From Bacteroidia bacterium (lineage in GTDB: Bacteria; Bacteroidota; Bacteroidia; Chitinophagales; UBA2359): a DNA stretch of 33,270 nt. The stretch is from positions 1 to 33,270 of the forward strand of contig JAUHXA010000075.1 in the NCBI GenBank assembly GCA_030427245.1. Reading direction: 5' to 3'. Below, piece by piece: positions 8,329-16,245 of this stretch (its first letter is position 1; each line of letters starts with the position of its first letter). The notes below the pieces were generated by a model, which searched no databases, was not told where the DNA came from, and saw nothing but the letters and a program-made list of their open reading frames with translations. A program made the translations under genes and the position numbers.

Positions 8329-9240
8329 TCATTGGAATCTATATTTTAGCTTTGAATCTGCCTTTATTTTTGTTTTTCTACCCGCCCAATATCCCCTATA
8401 CGTACCTATACCTTTTACCAAGCTATAGCAAGCCATCCGCCAATCTCCCTTAAAAAGTTTGGGAAACACCTGACTGAGTTCATCGTTGAGTTCTGCTTTA
8501 AGCATTTTTGAAGATAAAAAATCATGAGTCGCCAAAAAATAGCCATGTCCTATTCCATAAGGATAGGCTCTTTTTATTAACTTTCTAAAAGCCACTTTTT
8601 TGAGTGGATTTGGATGTCTGACAATCAAATCCACTGAATAATAAAACTTATAGCCTTTCTTAATAGCACGAAAGACAAAATCTGTTTCGTCACCAGTTTG
8701 CCAAATAGTTTCAGCACCAACACCTAGTTTTTCATCAAAACGCAGGGTATCTACAACATTAGCTCGAATAAATATTCCACACGATACTGCCACACGATAA
8801 GCCTTCCAATAATCTACTTCTGCTGCTTGGTCGTCACCACAGTTTTTGAAGGCATTTTCGTCTTCTTCCAAATCAAAAATTCTGGTTATAAGACCTTGTC
8901 GCTGCGGATTTTGGTCAAAAAACTGAGCAACATTCCTTAATAATCCATTGGAATAAATACAATCATCGTCTGGAAATGCAACTAAATCTCCTTGAATATA
9001 TTGAAGTGCTTTATTTCGAGCTCTCGATAAACCTCGTTTAGATTCCCGAAGATGTAAAATGGGAAAATGTTTTTGATAAGATTGAATTAAATCTACCAAT
9101 CGATCATCCGTATTTTGATCTACTACAATTACTTCGAACTTGTTATAATTTTGAAGTAATAAAGATTCAAAAAAACTTTCTAACTCTTGAACTCGATTTA
9201 ATGTAGGAAGTACTAAAGAAAATTCTATATTGTGATTCAT
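8329..9240 (-). CDS. GT2 family glycosyltransferase
   Basis: The 303-residue protein opens directly with the GT-A fold: FSLVLPTLNRVQELESFFESLL (7-28), then FEVIVVDQNTDD (about 35-46), GLSRARNKAL (about 70-79) and the metal-binding DDD in VAFPDDDCIY (about 91-100). After the catalytic half there is AETIWQTGDETDFVFRAIKKG, whose ED/ET-type motif corresponds to the acceptor-binding region. It would use an NDP-sugar on the cytoplasmic face. No transmembrane helices are apparent, so it is not a processive synthase. It is 31 bp downstream of the gene ending at 9272. The family is certain; donor and acceptor are unknown. Confidence 0.9.
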   Translation of the reverse strand: MNHNIEFSLVLPTLNRVQELESFFESLLLQNYNKFEVIVVDQNTDDRLVDLIQSYQKHFPILHLRESKRGLSRARNKALQYIQGDLVAFPDDDCIYSNGLLRNVAQFFDQNPQRQGLITRIFDLEEDENAFKNCGDDQAAEVDYWKAYRVAVSCGIFIRANVVDTLRFDEKLGVGAETIWQTGDETDFVFRAIKKGYKFYYSVDLIVRHPNPLKKVAFRKLIKRAYPYGIGHGYFLATHDFLSSKMLKAELNDELSQVFPKLFKGDWRMACYSLVKGIGTYRGYWAGRKTKIKADSKLKYRFQ

Positions 9241-9271
9241 TTTTTATAAAACAATTATTCAATATCTAAAA

Positions 9272-10093
9272 TCAATGTAAAATACAACCATTTGCTTCTG
9301 CATGTGCTTTCATACTCGCAATTTCTTCACTACTAACCATATCGGATTTTTCTTCGACCCCCAATGCCCAAAATGCCTTGTCAACATCAGTATGCAGTAA
9401 TCCTTGGCTTTGTGTAAAATTCTCAAGAGGATTTTCCAATCCCCATTTCAGACCTTCTCGGGCTACAAAAAAATCTTTATCCGTAGTATGCTCCCATTGA
9501 CCAATATGTTTTGCAGCCCTATCTTCAGTTACCCTCCAACTGCGATATACATACTTGTAAAAAATATCTTTAAAATATTGATTGTAATCATGAAGAGCTG
9601 CTGTTTGGTCTCTTTTAAAAAATCCTCCAATCCGCTCTTTTTCCCCATAACCATTTTCTATACAGTACCGCCGAATAGTCGCCCATTCTGCATCCTCCAA
9701 CCATTCTTTGGATGCCATAAAATCTTTGTCCGTCATATATTCAGCCATACCATCCATTGTTGGCTTGTTGTAGTAGTGAAACCCACAAACTCGAGGACCT
9801 GTAAATTTATCATGGACTTCAAATTCTAAATAAAAATCTGTGTTCAAACATTCTTGGACATACTCCCCGTTTATGATGTAAATGTCTGAATCCACCATAA
9901 AACAATGTTCAAAGTCTTTTTCTTTGGCAATTTCCAAACACCGCTTCCAAGTTTTGGTAAATGGCTCATCGCTCACATATACCACTTCATCTGGCTTCAA
10001 TACTTTTACATTATGTTCCATGTATTTAGCCATTGTGCGTTCCGGTTTTTTGCGATGTCTAACCATCACAATGGTTCTTTCGTTTGTTCCCAT
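9272..10093 (-). CDS. uncharacterised protein, possible GT-A-type glycosyltransferase
   Basis: I do not recognise a named family for this 273-residue protein. It begins with a short strand, ERTIVMVRHRKKPERT, then VLKPDEVVYVSDEP and TWKRCLEIAKEKDFEHCFMVDSDIYI. The VDSD (67-70) preceded by hydrophobic residues resembles the DxD metal site of a GT-A fold, and TWKRCLEIA resembles the helix before it. The C-terminal half is rich in aromatic residues and charges (YKYVYRSWRVTEDRAAKHIGQWEH). There is no signal peptide or membrane helix. It lies between the GT2 gene and the carbamoyltransferase gene, so a sugar transfer role fits. It could instead be a conserved accessory protein. Its existence as a gene is well supported by length and tight spacing. 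Confidence 0.72.
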   Translation of the reverse strand: MGTNERTIVMVRHRKKPERTMAKYMEHNVKVLKPDEVVYVSDEPFTKTWKRCLEIAKEKDFEHCFMVDSDIYIINGEYVQECLNTDFYLEFEVHDKFTGPRVCGFHYYNKPTMDGMAEYMTDKDFMASKEWLEDAEWATIRRYCIENGYGEKERIGGFFKRDQTAALHDYNQYFKDIFYKYVYRSWRVTEDRAAKHIGQWEHTTDKDFFVAREGLKWGLENPLENFTQSQGLLHTDVDKAFWALGVEEKSDMVSSEEIASMKAHAEANGCILH

Positions 10094-10143
10094 ATCGCTT
10101 CTATTAATTTGTATTTTTTATTCTTCAAGAAATTCTAAATAAC

Positions 10144-11901
10144 TTAGGCTTTATCCAAAACCTCTCTTCTCACCTCCACCTCTTTTCTTGAGGGTTGGTT
10201 TTTGGTTAAATAAAAATTGCCCAATACCAATGTTTGAACATCCTCACGCTCAATGAAAACAGACAATACTTCTTCGGGCTTGTGGACAAGCGGCTGGCCT
10301 GCTACGTTTAGTGAGGTATTGCAGACCAAAGGAATGTCTGTCTTTTCGTAAAATCGCTGAATCACTTCCCAATAAATCCCATCTCGTTCTTTTTGCACAA
10401 AATGTGGACGGGTCGTAAAATCTACATGCACAACCGCAGGTACTTTTGCCTGCCATTCAGGGCGAATACTTGCTACCCCCAACATGTATCGGTGCAAACC
10501 TCGTTCGATAGAACCTTCCAAAACCATTTCTGCAGCTTCATCCAAAATACTTGGAGCAAGCGGTCGCCACATTTCCCGCCCTTTGATGACATTCAACCGC
10601 CCCAAAGTCTCTCGTTTTGAAGGATTTGCCATAAAACTACGCCGACCCAGCGCACGTGGACCAAACTCATCTTTCCCATTGAACCAAGCCACAATTTTAT
10701 CAGCTTCCAAATCAGCCGCTACCCGTTCCACCAACTCCTTATCAGACAACCTTTGTGGAGACAAACCATGATTCGCAATTGCAACCCTGATTTCTTCGTC
10801 TGTATAGGCTCGACCAAAAGCAGGCGCATCCAATCTTGGAGGGGGTGTTTTTGGAGGATTCAATTGATAATTCAATGCCAATGCTGCTCCAATACTGCAA
10901 CCTGCATCATTGGCAGCGGGAAAAACATATAGATTTTCAAAAATATTTTGACGACTTAAATAGGCGTTCATACTGCAATTGAGGGCGCATCCTCCACTCA
11001 ACACCAGATTTTTTTCGCCCGTCAATTTTTTCACCCGTTCCGCCAATCCATGGCAAATTCGCTCCAATTTGTGTTGAACACTTGCCGCTAAATCTACATA
11101 GTTCAAGATGGTATAAGCTGCCGAATCGTGCCAGTGTTGTTCATTGTAGGGATAGAAGTATTCTTCAAAATAATCTCGCCAAAAGCCCCACATCTTTCCT
11201 GCAAGAGGTGGTTTAGTGGCTTCTTCTACTCTTTTTTGTATGGAAGGAGGGAGCGTAAAAACTCCAGTATTCGCATCAAAAGAAAAGTCGATTTCTTGTC
11301 GAACATTTCCGAAGGGAGACAATCCCATCAATTTTCCTGGTCCTGAATGTCCAGTAGGCCCTCCTAAACCTGCCAAGTCTGCTGCCGAAGAATAAAAAAC
11401 ACCCAACGAATACACCATTGGATAGCTCTCAATCAGTTCAATTTGATTGCCCTTAGCATGATAGAGGGAAATAGATTCTCCTTCTCCACGTCCATCTACT
11501 ACTAAAATAGCCGCACTCTCAAAACCACTCGTAAAATAAGTGACAGCCGCATGTGTATAATGGTGTTGGACAAAATGTATGGGCGGAGGATTCTTAAGTT
11601 CAGGCGGCAGTATAACATCCGTCAATTCATCTGATGAACTAATAATTGGTGAAAGAGGAATCCCGTTTTGAAGCTCAGGAAGCCATCCATAGGCAATGTA
11701 ATCAATATCCGAAATCTGCGTGTTGGTATCTCGCAAACAAGCTCGAATAGCTTCTCTTGCACCTTCTCCAAGTGCGTAACGATTTCTCGAAAGTCTTTCT
11801 TGTTCAATCGCATACACAATCTTTCCGTCCTTTATCAAAGCAGCCGAACCATCATGTATCAAAGGGGTGTCGGTTCGACCAATAATTCCTAAAATAGTCA
11901 T
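10144..11901 (-). CDS. NodU/CmcH-type O-carbamoyltransferase
   Basis: The 585-residue length fits the NodU/CmcH/TobZ family. The N-terminal ASKHA/Kae1-like domain shows IHDGSAALIKDGKIVYAIE (15-33), HHYTHA (113-118, metal-binding His114 and His117), LVVDGRGEGES (133-143) and LSGGCALNCSMN (301-312). The C-terminal carbamoyltransferase domain shows NGKDEFGPRALGRRSFMANP (408-427) and VCNTSLNVAGQPLV. These enzymes make a carbamoyl-adenylate from carbamoyl phosphate and ATP and transfer the carbamoyl group to a hydroxyl of a sugar or antibiotic. The flanking carA/carB make carbamoyl phosphate, and argF' competes for it. The neighbours are glycosyltransferases, so a glycan or its NDP-sugar precursor is the likely acceptor (inference). 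Confidence 0.93.
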   Translation of the reverse strand: MTILGIIGRTDTPLIHDGSAALIKDGKIVYAIEQERLSRNRYALGEGAREAIRACLRDTNTQISDIDYIAYGWLPELQNGIPLSPIISSSDELTDVILPPELKNPPPIHFVQHHYTHAAVTYFTSGFESAAILVVDGRGEGESISLYHAKGNQIELIESYPMVYSLGVFYSSAADLAGLGGPTGHSGPGKLMGLSPFGNVRQEIDFSFDANTGVFTLPPSIQKRVEEATKPPLAGKMWGFWRDYFEEYFYPYNEQHWHDSAAYTILNYVDLAASVQHKLERICHGLAERVKKLTGEKNLVLSGGCALNCSMNAYLSRQNIFENLYVFPAANDAGCSIGAALALNYQLNPPKTPPPRLDAPAFGRAYTDEEIRVAIANHGLSPQRLSDKELVERVAADLEADKIVAWFNGKDEFGPRALGRRSFMANPSKRETLGRLNVIKGREMWRPLAPSILDEAAEMVLEGSIERGLHRYMLGVASIRPEWQAKVPAVVHVDFTTRPHFVQKERDGIYWEVIQRFYEKTDIPLVCNTSLNVAGQPLVHKPEEVLSVFIEREDVQTLVLGNFYLTKNQPSRKEVEVRREVLDKA

Positions 11902-11994
11902 TGTTTTTTTATTTGTTTATATTGTTCGGTAATCAAGTTTGTTGACTTTTCCAATATTCTAACTCTACTTTTTAGAAGCTACTATTCCAATTAT

Positions 11995-13077
11995 TTACAA
12001 ATTATTCAATTCATTTATAAAACCCTCAATTCTACTATCTATTGAAGCAAGTTGGGAAAAGTATTCGGTATAAGCATTGTCCGCCATCTTATCATACTCT
12101 TCTAGGTTTTCAAGAATATTTTCGCAGGTTTCTGTAAAATTTTTCCCCATCCAATCAATGCTGATATACGTGTGATTTGGATGATAAATGTCGGGCCATG
12201 TCTCCAAATGAGACATATCTGGCTTAATGAGAATAGCCCCATAGATAATAGATTCAAAGTCCCGAAAACAAATCTCTCCCCAACCAAATGGACTAAGAAC
12301 GGCTGCTATATCCTCCAACTCCTTGTAGTAAGCACCCATCTGTATGTATTCCGTATAGAAGTTATCTTTGTTTTTAGCAATTTTATCTATAAATAACTGT
12401 CTTTGATAATCAATACTCTTAAGGCGGCGACCTGCATAAAATCTAGCTTGAATTTTTTTCAGATTTCTTTTGGAGGGAAGGATTCTTTTTTTAGGAATTT
12501 CCCGAGGACGAAAAAGAAACCCATATTGAGGAAAATTAATGTAAGGAGTCAGTCGCTCCAACAGTCTCCTAGTCCGAAACGACATGGGAAAAGATCCAAC
12601 TCCCAGATTCCAAAATATCCGCAACTTTTCCAATTGATTAGAATCCTCTATTCTTTCTCTTATGTCAGGATGAGTATCAATTACATTACATTTTTCATGG
12701 TAATAATCTGAAAAGAATTGTTGTCCATACATATCCTTAAAAAAGAGCGACCTATCCCTTACCAACTGACTTTTGTAATACAAATCAAACAAGTCAATCA
12801 ACTCAAAATGAGCAGAATCTGCCCCATCACTGTCATCTATATAAATTACTTTCTCATAAATTTGGCGTAATTTTTCTAAGACTTCCCTATTTTCTTTCAC
12901 ATACTTAGATTTCTCTTTAAAATAGCGAGACAAAACAATGATTTTAGATTTGGGTCTTTTCAAAACCTTGTCCAAATCTTTTTCAAAATGAAATTCTTTG
13001 TAATGTTTGCTCAATACCAAAGGATACAAAGTATGCAGTATGCTCCTTACTTCGGGTCTATATAAAATTGTAATCAT
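11995..13077 (-). CDS. glycosyltransferase-like protein (GT-B-type C-terminal domain)
   Basis: The protein is 360 residues. The N-terminal half (about 1-150) has IIVLSRYFK and VIYIDDSDGADSAHF. The C-terminal part shows LSPFGWGEICFRDFESIIYGAILIKPDMSHLETWPDIY and TYISIDWMG, a pattern seen in glycosyl transferase group 1-like proteins where the conserved acidic residues of the donor site lie in the E-x-x-x-R-D-F-E segment. It starts inside the upstream GT4 gene with a 4-bp ATGA overlap (13074-13077), so it is probably translationally coupled to it. It has no signal peptide and many basic residues in the middle. Assignment to a GT family is moderate. Sugar specificity cannot be inferred. Confidence 0.72.
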   Translation of the reverse strand: MITILYRPEVRSILHTLYPLVLSKHYKEFHFEKDLDKVLKRPKSKIIVLSRYFKEKSKYVKENREVLEKLRQIYEKVIYIDDSDGADSAHFELIDLFDLYYKSQLVRDRSLFFKDMYGQQFFSDYYHEKCNVIDTHPDIRERIEDSNQLEKLRIFWNLGVGSFPMSFRTRRLLERLTPYINFPQYGFLFRPREIPKKRILPSKRNLKKIQARFYAGRRLKSIDYQRQLFIDKIAKNKDNFYTEYIQMGAYYKELEDIAAVLSPFGWGEICFRDFESIIYGAILIKPDMSHLETWPDIYHPNHTYISIDWMGKNFTETCENILENLEEYDKMADNAYTEYFSQLASIDSRIEGFINELNNL

Positions 13078-14186
13078 TTGATTATCGGTTGATTATCCAA
13101 GGAATGTAAAATATCAGAAAGTTTTTTCATAGAGAGGGCAGGCTCGCAAATATTGACAAACCCTTCTTGAACATTTTTTGATATTTGCTTCCGATAAACC
13201 TCATCCTCAATGTATTTTTTCAATACGGCTGCCAAACTTTCCACATCATTTGGCGGCACTAAATCTCCCATTTTTAGGGATTGTGTGTTCAATATCTCTC
13301 TTGCACCTCCAATGTTAGTCGCTACTACAGGAAGCCCTGCAAGCAAAGCCTCTATAAAAACCAGCCCTAAAGGTTCTGGCAGTTTGTTTGGATGCACAAA
13401 CACATCTGCGGTCATCAACAAATCAAATACTTTTTTTTGATGACCAACAAACTCCACCTTATCTTCAATATTTAGCTCTTTGACTCTTTCGATATTTTGT
13501 TTCATATAGCGCTGTTCTCGTTCCATTTTTTGACCTCCAACTGCAATAAAACGAAAAGGGAGATGCGAGATGCGTCCCAAAGCCTCTACAATATCCGACA
13601 AGCCTTTGTAATCTACCATTCGACCAACATACATAAATGTCACCGTTTTTTCTAGTCCGCTTGACTTTGGTTTGAATTGAAGTTTGGACTTTTCGTATGG
13701 AGGATACAAATAATTTGTTTTAAGTGTGGGCCACAGTTCATTCACTTCTGCTTGAACATGACGACTCGTACAGATTGCAACATCGGGTATTCTATCTCTT
13801 AGCTGCTGATATACGGGCTGCCTCAAGCGAAAGCCAGAAGAATGAATCCACAATACGCTTTTTATTTCGCCATGTTTTTCGACGGGCCAAGCCACTACGT
13901 GATTGTCAATTTCATGACTTACTACGACATGACACTCGTATTTCTTCAAAATTTCCCACAGTTTTAGTCTTGTAGAAAAAAGTGTCCACGGTTTTGACTC
14001 TTCGGGTGAAGGCACCAATTCAACAATAGCTCCTCTTTTTTTCAACTCACGACTAAGTATCCCTTCATAACACAAAACAAAAACAGGCTCAATCTCAGGA
14101 GTAAATTCTTGATAGTCAAATAAATAAACTAAAAGTTTTTCAACTCCTCCATACCAATTGCCCGTGTGGAAATAAACGACTTTCAT
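13074..14186 (-). CDS. GT4 family glycosyltransferase
   Basis: The 370-residue protein has a GT-B fold: the N-terminal loop WYGGVEKLLVYL (11-22), the interdomain segment MYVGRMVDYKGLSDIVEAL (185-203), and the donor-site motif EPLGLVFIEALLAGLPVVAT (271-290) with Glu271 and Glu279 in the E-x7-E arrangement. It would transfer a sugar from an NDP-sugar to a lipid-linked or growing glycan. It is the first gene of the island, 106 bp downstream of argB, and overlaps the next gene by 4 bp. The start at 14186 begins directly with the first beta strand (MKVVYFHTGNW). The family is confident; the sugar is unknown. Confidence 0.91.
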   Translation of the reverse strand: MKVVYFHTGNWYGGVEKLLVYLFDYQEFTPEIEPVFVLCYEGILSRELKKRGAIVELVPSPEESKPWTLFSTRLKLWEILKKYECHVVVSHEIDNHVVAWPVEKHGEIKSVLWIHSSGFRLRQPVYQQLRDRIPDVAICTSRHVQAEVNELWPTLKTNYLYPPYEKSKLQFKPKSSGLEKTVTFMYVGRMVDYKGLSDIVEALGRISHLPFRFIAVGGQKMEREQRYMKQNIERVKELNIEDKVEFVGHQKKVFDLLMTADVFVHPNKLPEPLGLVFIEALLAGLPVVATNIGGAREILNTQSLKMGDLVPPNDVESLAAVLKKYIEDEVYRKQISKNVQEGFVNICEPALSMKKLSDILHSLDNQPIIK

Positions 14187-14233
14187 ATTCTAAAAATGTA
14201 GTTCTACTTAATTTTTATGATTCTACTATTTAA

Positions 14234-14268
14234 AGCGTGTACTTTTGAGTAAAAAATGTGACCAATTT
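14234..14268 (-). promoter_or_regulatory. candidate shared regulatory motif, copy 2
   Basis: The segment begins AGCGTGTAC and contains TGTGACC. It aligns without gaps to 8240-8274. It lies 48-82 bp upstream of the first gene of the glycan island, in the argB-GT4 gap, so it could contribute to island-specific expression. Confidence 0.35.
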
Positions 14269-14292
14269 TAAAAAAAAACAGAAATTTTATTT

Positions 14293-15066
14293 TCATAGAA
14301 CCAACTTCGTTCCTTTCAATTCCTCCACATCCAACCCCTCCGCCGAACAAATCACCACCTTCTCCACACCTTCCTTCAATGCCTCAAAACCCGTTGTCAA
14401 TTTCGGAATCATCCCATCTTTCACAATTCCATTTTTTTGGTAGCCTCCAAACTCCTCCAATGACATCTGTGGAACAAAAGAATTGTCATCCTCCACATCC
14501 AGCAAAACCCCATTCTTCTCAAAGCAATACATCAAATTCACCTCATAGTGAATCGCCATTGCCTTCGCCAAACTTGCCGCAACCGTATCTGCATTTGTGT
14601 TCAACAATTGCCCGTGTTTATCATGCGTCAAAGGCGCAACAATTGGGCTGATATTCAGATTCAGCAGGTTCTTCAATTGCAGGTGATTCACTCCAATCAC
14701 ATCTCCCACAAAACCATAATCAATCGTTTGAACAGGTCTTTTCACCGCCCGAATCAAATTCAAATCCGCCCCCGTCAAACCCAAAGCATTGCAGTTCATT
14801 CCCTGCAATTTCGCTACAATTTGTTTGTTCACCCCCGCAAAAACCATCGTCACCACCTCCAACATTTCCGCACTCGTAATCCGACGACCACCCACCATTT
14901 GCGTTTCAACTCCCAACTTTTTGGCGATATCCGTTGCAGAACGCCCACCTCCATGCACCAAGATTTTCAAGCCCTTGATTGCTGCAAATTTTTGGAGAAA
15001 AGCCTCCAATTTTGCAGAGTCGTTGATGATGTTGCCACCGATTTTTAAGATGTTTAGTTGCTGCAT
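14293..15066 (-). CDS. argB: N-acylglutamate kinase (ArgB)
   Basis: With the start at 15066 (MQQLNILKIGGN) the protein has 257 residues, as in E. coli ArgB (258). Amino acid kinase motifs are clear: KIGGN (8-12), the glycine loop ILVHGGGRSATD (35-46), GGRRIT (59-64), the LNTNADTVAASLA segment and the late KDGMIPKL. It phosphorylates the gamma-carboxyl of N-acylglutamate. In this organism the acyl group may be succinyl, judging from ArgF'. A longer frame from 15135 would add a Ser/Lys-rich 23-residue extension encoded by repeat DNA and is rejected. It is 224 bp downstream of argF', across a block of small repeats, and is followed by the glycan island instead of argE. Confidence 0.95.
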   Translation of the reverse strand: MQQLNILKIGGNIINDSAKLEAFLQKFAAIKGLKILVHGGGRSATDIAKKLGVETQMVGGRRITSAEMLEVVTMVFAGVNKQIVAKLQGMNCNALGLTGADLNLIRAVKRPVQTIDYGFVGDVIGVNHLQLKNLLNLNISPIVAPLTHDKHGQLLNTNADTVAASLAKAMAIHYEVNLMYCFEKNGVLLDVEDDNSFVPQMSLEEFGGYQKNGIVKDGMIPKLTTGFEALKEGVEKVVICSAEGLDVEELKGTKLVL

Positions 15067-15073
15067 TTTTTTA

Positions 15074-15107
15074 TTTTTTGAACAGGAACTGGTAGATAAA
15101 AAAGAAC
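15074..15107 (-). repeat. 34-bp GTTCC-family repeat, copy B
   Basis: It starts TTTTTTGAACAGGAAC on the plus strand, identical for 16 bp to copy A at 670-703, and ends AAAAGAAC. It lies 8 bp upstream of the argB start. Confidence 0.7.
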
Positions 15108-15169
15108 TTTTCTTACTTGATTTTGAACAAAACAATTACTAAAAAATATAAGTCCATTACTAAATGTGC

Positions 15170-15202
15170 GTTCCTTTTCATCTACAAGTTCTTGTTCAAA
15201 AA
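15170..15202 (+). repeat. GTTCC-family repeat, copy C (inverted relative to B)
   Basis: It reads GTTCCTTTTCATCTACAAG and then TTCTTGTTCAAAAA, the reverse complement of the pattern in copies A and B. Together with copy B it forms a large imperfect inverted repeat upstream of argB. Confidence 0.7.
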
Positions 15203-15224
15203 CTTAAACCATTATCCAGTGTGA

Positions 15225-15281
15225 GTTCCTTTCCATCTAGAAGTTCCCCGATGAAAAATCGGGGCAGGCTATGTTCAAAAA
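15225..15281 (+). repeat. GTTCC-family repeat, copy D, interrupted by a palindrome
   Basis: GTTCCTTTCCATCTAG followed by AAGTTC matches copy C. Then about 25 bp containing the CCCCGAT/ATCGGGG hairpin (15246-15264) and GCAGGCTA intervene before the repeat resumes as TGTTCAAAAA. This looks like a small palindromic unit inserted in an existing repeat. Confidence 0.65.
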
Positions 15282-15290
15282 GACCAAGCC

Positions 15291-16241
15291 TCAAATCATC
15301 CCTTCCAACATCCCCTTCAAAACCGTCTGTACCGACACCACCCGATTCTTCGCCTGTTCCAAAACCAAGGAATTAGCACTATCAATCACATCATCTGCCA
15401 CCACCACATTTCGACGAACAGGCAAACAGTGCATAAATTTTGCGTTGTTGGTCAAAGCCATTTTGTCAGCCGACACTGTCCAATCCAGTTCTTTGTGCAG
15501 CACCTTGCCGTAGTCACTATAAGAAGACCAGTTTTTGGCATACACAAAATCCGCTCCTTCAAAAGCCTTCGTTTGGTCATATTCCACTTTCACCCCATCC
15601 GAAAATTCACTTGCCAACTCATAACCCTTTGGGTGTGTTATCGTCAAGTCCACATCTGCCACTTTCATCCATTCCGTAAAGGAGTTCGCAACCGCTTGCG
15701 GCAATGCTTTGGGATGTGGTGCCCAAGTCAAAACAACTTTGGGTTTAGCTGTCGTTTTGTGTTCTTCAATCGTGATTAAATCTGCGAAAGATTGCAGTGG
15801 ATGACGAGTTGCAGACTCCAAACTCACAATCGGTACACCTGCATATTTCTGAAACTGCGATTGCACAAAATCTTGGTAATCTTTCGCTCTATCCTTAAAA
15901 GTCGCAAAAGACCGAATCCCGATAATGTCGCAATATCCTCCAATTACCGCTGCCGCATCTTTGATATGCTCCGCTTTATCACCATCCATAATCACCCCAT
16001 CCTCCGTTTCGATTTTCCAACCATCTTCGTTGATATTCAAAACAATGGCATTTAATCCCAGATTCTGCGCTGCCTTTTGGGTACTCAATCGGGTTCGCAA
16101 ACTTGGATTGAAAAATATCAAACCGAGTGTCCGACCAAATCCCAAATTGGTGTCGGCAAAAGGGCTGCGCTTGACTTCAAAAGCGGATTGAAGCAAGTTT
16201 TGAAGATTCGGAACGTCTTTTATGGAAGTGAAATGGTTCAT
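15291..16241 (-). CDS. argF': N-acylornithine carbamoyltransferase, predicted N-succinylornithine type
   Basis: The 316-residue protein belongs to the AOTCase/SOTCase branch and not to ordinary OTCase. It has the carbamoyl-phosphate motif FFNPSLRTRLST (43-54), WKIETEDGVIMDGDKAEH (75-92), ATRHPLQSFADL and HCLPVRRN. It transfers the carbamoyl group to N-acylornithine, giving N-acylcitrulline. The residue following MDGDK is Ala90, which aligns with Pro90 of Bacteroides fragilis SOTCase and Glu92 of Xanthomonas AOTCase. Published mutants (E92A, P, S or V) convert AOTCase to SOTCase, so succinylornithine is predicted. I aligned from memory. It lies between argD and argB, each across more than 200 bp of repeat-rich DNA. 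Confidence 0.93.
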   Translation of the reverse strand: MNHFTSIKDVPNLQNLLQSAFEVKRSPFADTNLGFGRTLGLIFFNPSLRTRLSTQKAAQNLGLNAIVLNINEDGWKIETEDGVIMDGDKAEHIKDAAAVIGGYCDIIGIRSFATFKDRAKDYQDFVQSQFQKYAGVPIVSLESATRHPLQSFADLITIEEHKTTAKPKVVLTWAPHPKALPQAVANSFTEWMKVADVDLTITHPKGYELASEFSDGVKVEYDQTKAFEGADFVYAKNWSSYSDYGKVLHKELDWTVSADKMALTNNAKFMHCLPVRRNVVVADDVIDSANSLVLEQAKNRVVSVQTVLKGMLEGMI

Positions 16242-16245
16242 ACTA

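Noticed and set aside
10144-11901. Reading the carbamoyltransferase as a tRNA-modification TsaD/Kae1 protein
   Set aside because: The N-terminal fold is related, but the length and the C-terminal EFGPRALGRRS domain are those of NodU/CmcH enzymes.
14548-15048. Plus-strand open frame of 166 residues
   Set aside because: It is antisense to argB and has the His/Arg/Gln-rich composition of a shadow frame.
15067-15135. 23-residue N-terminal extension of ArgB
   Set aside because: It is encoded by the GTTCC repeat and precedes a start that gives the normal 257-residue length.
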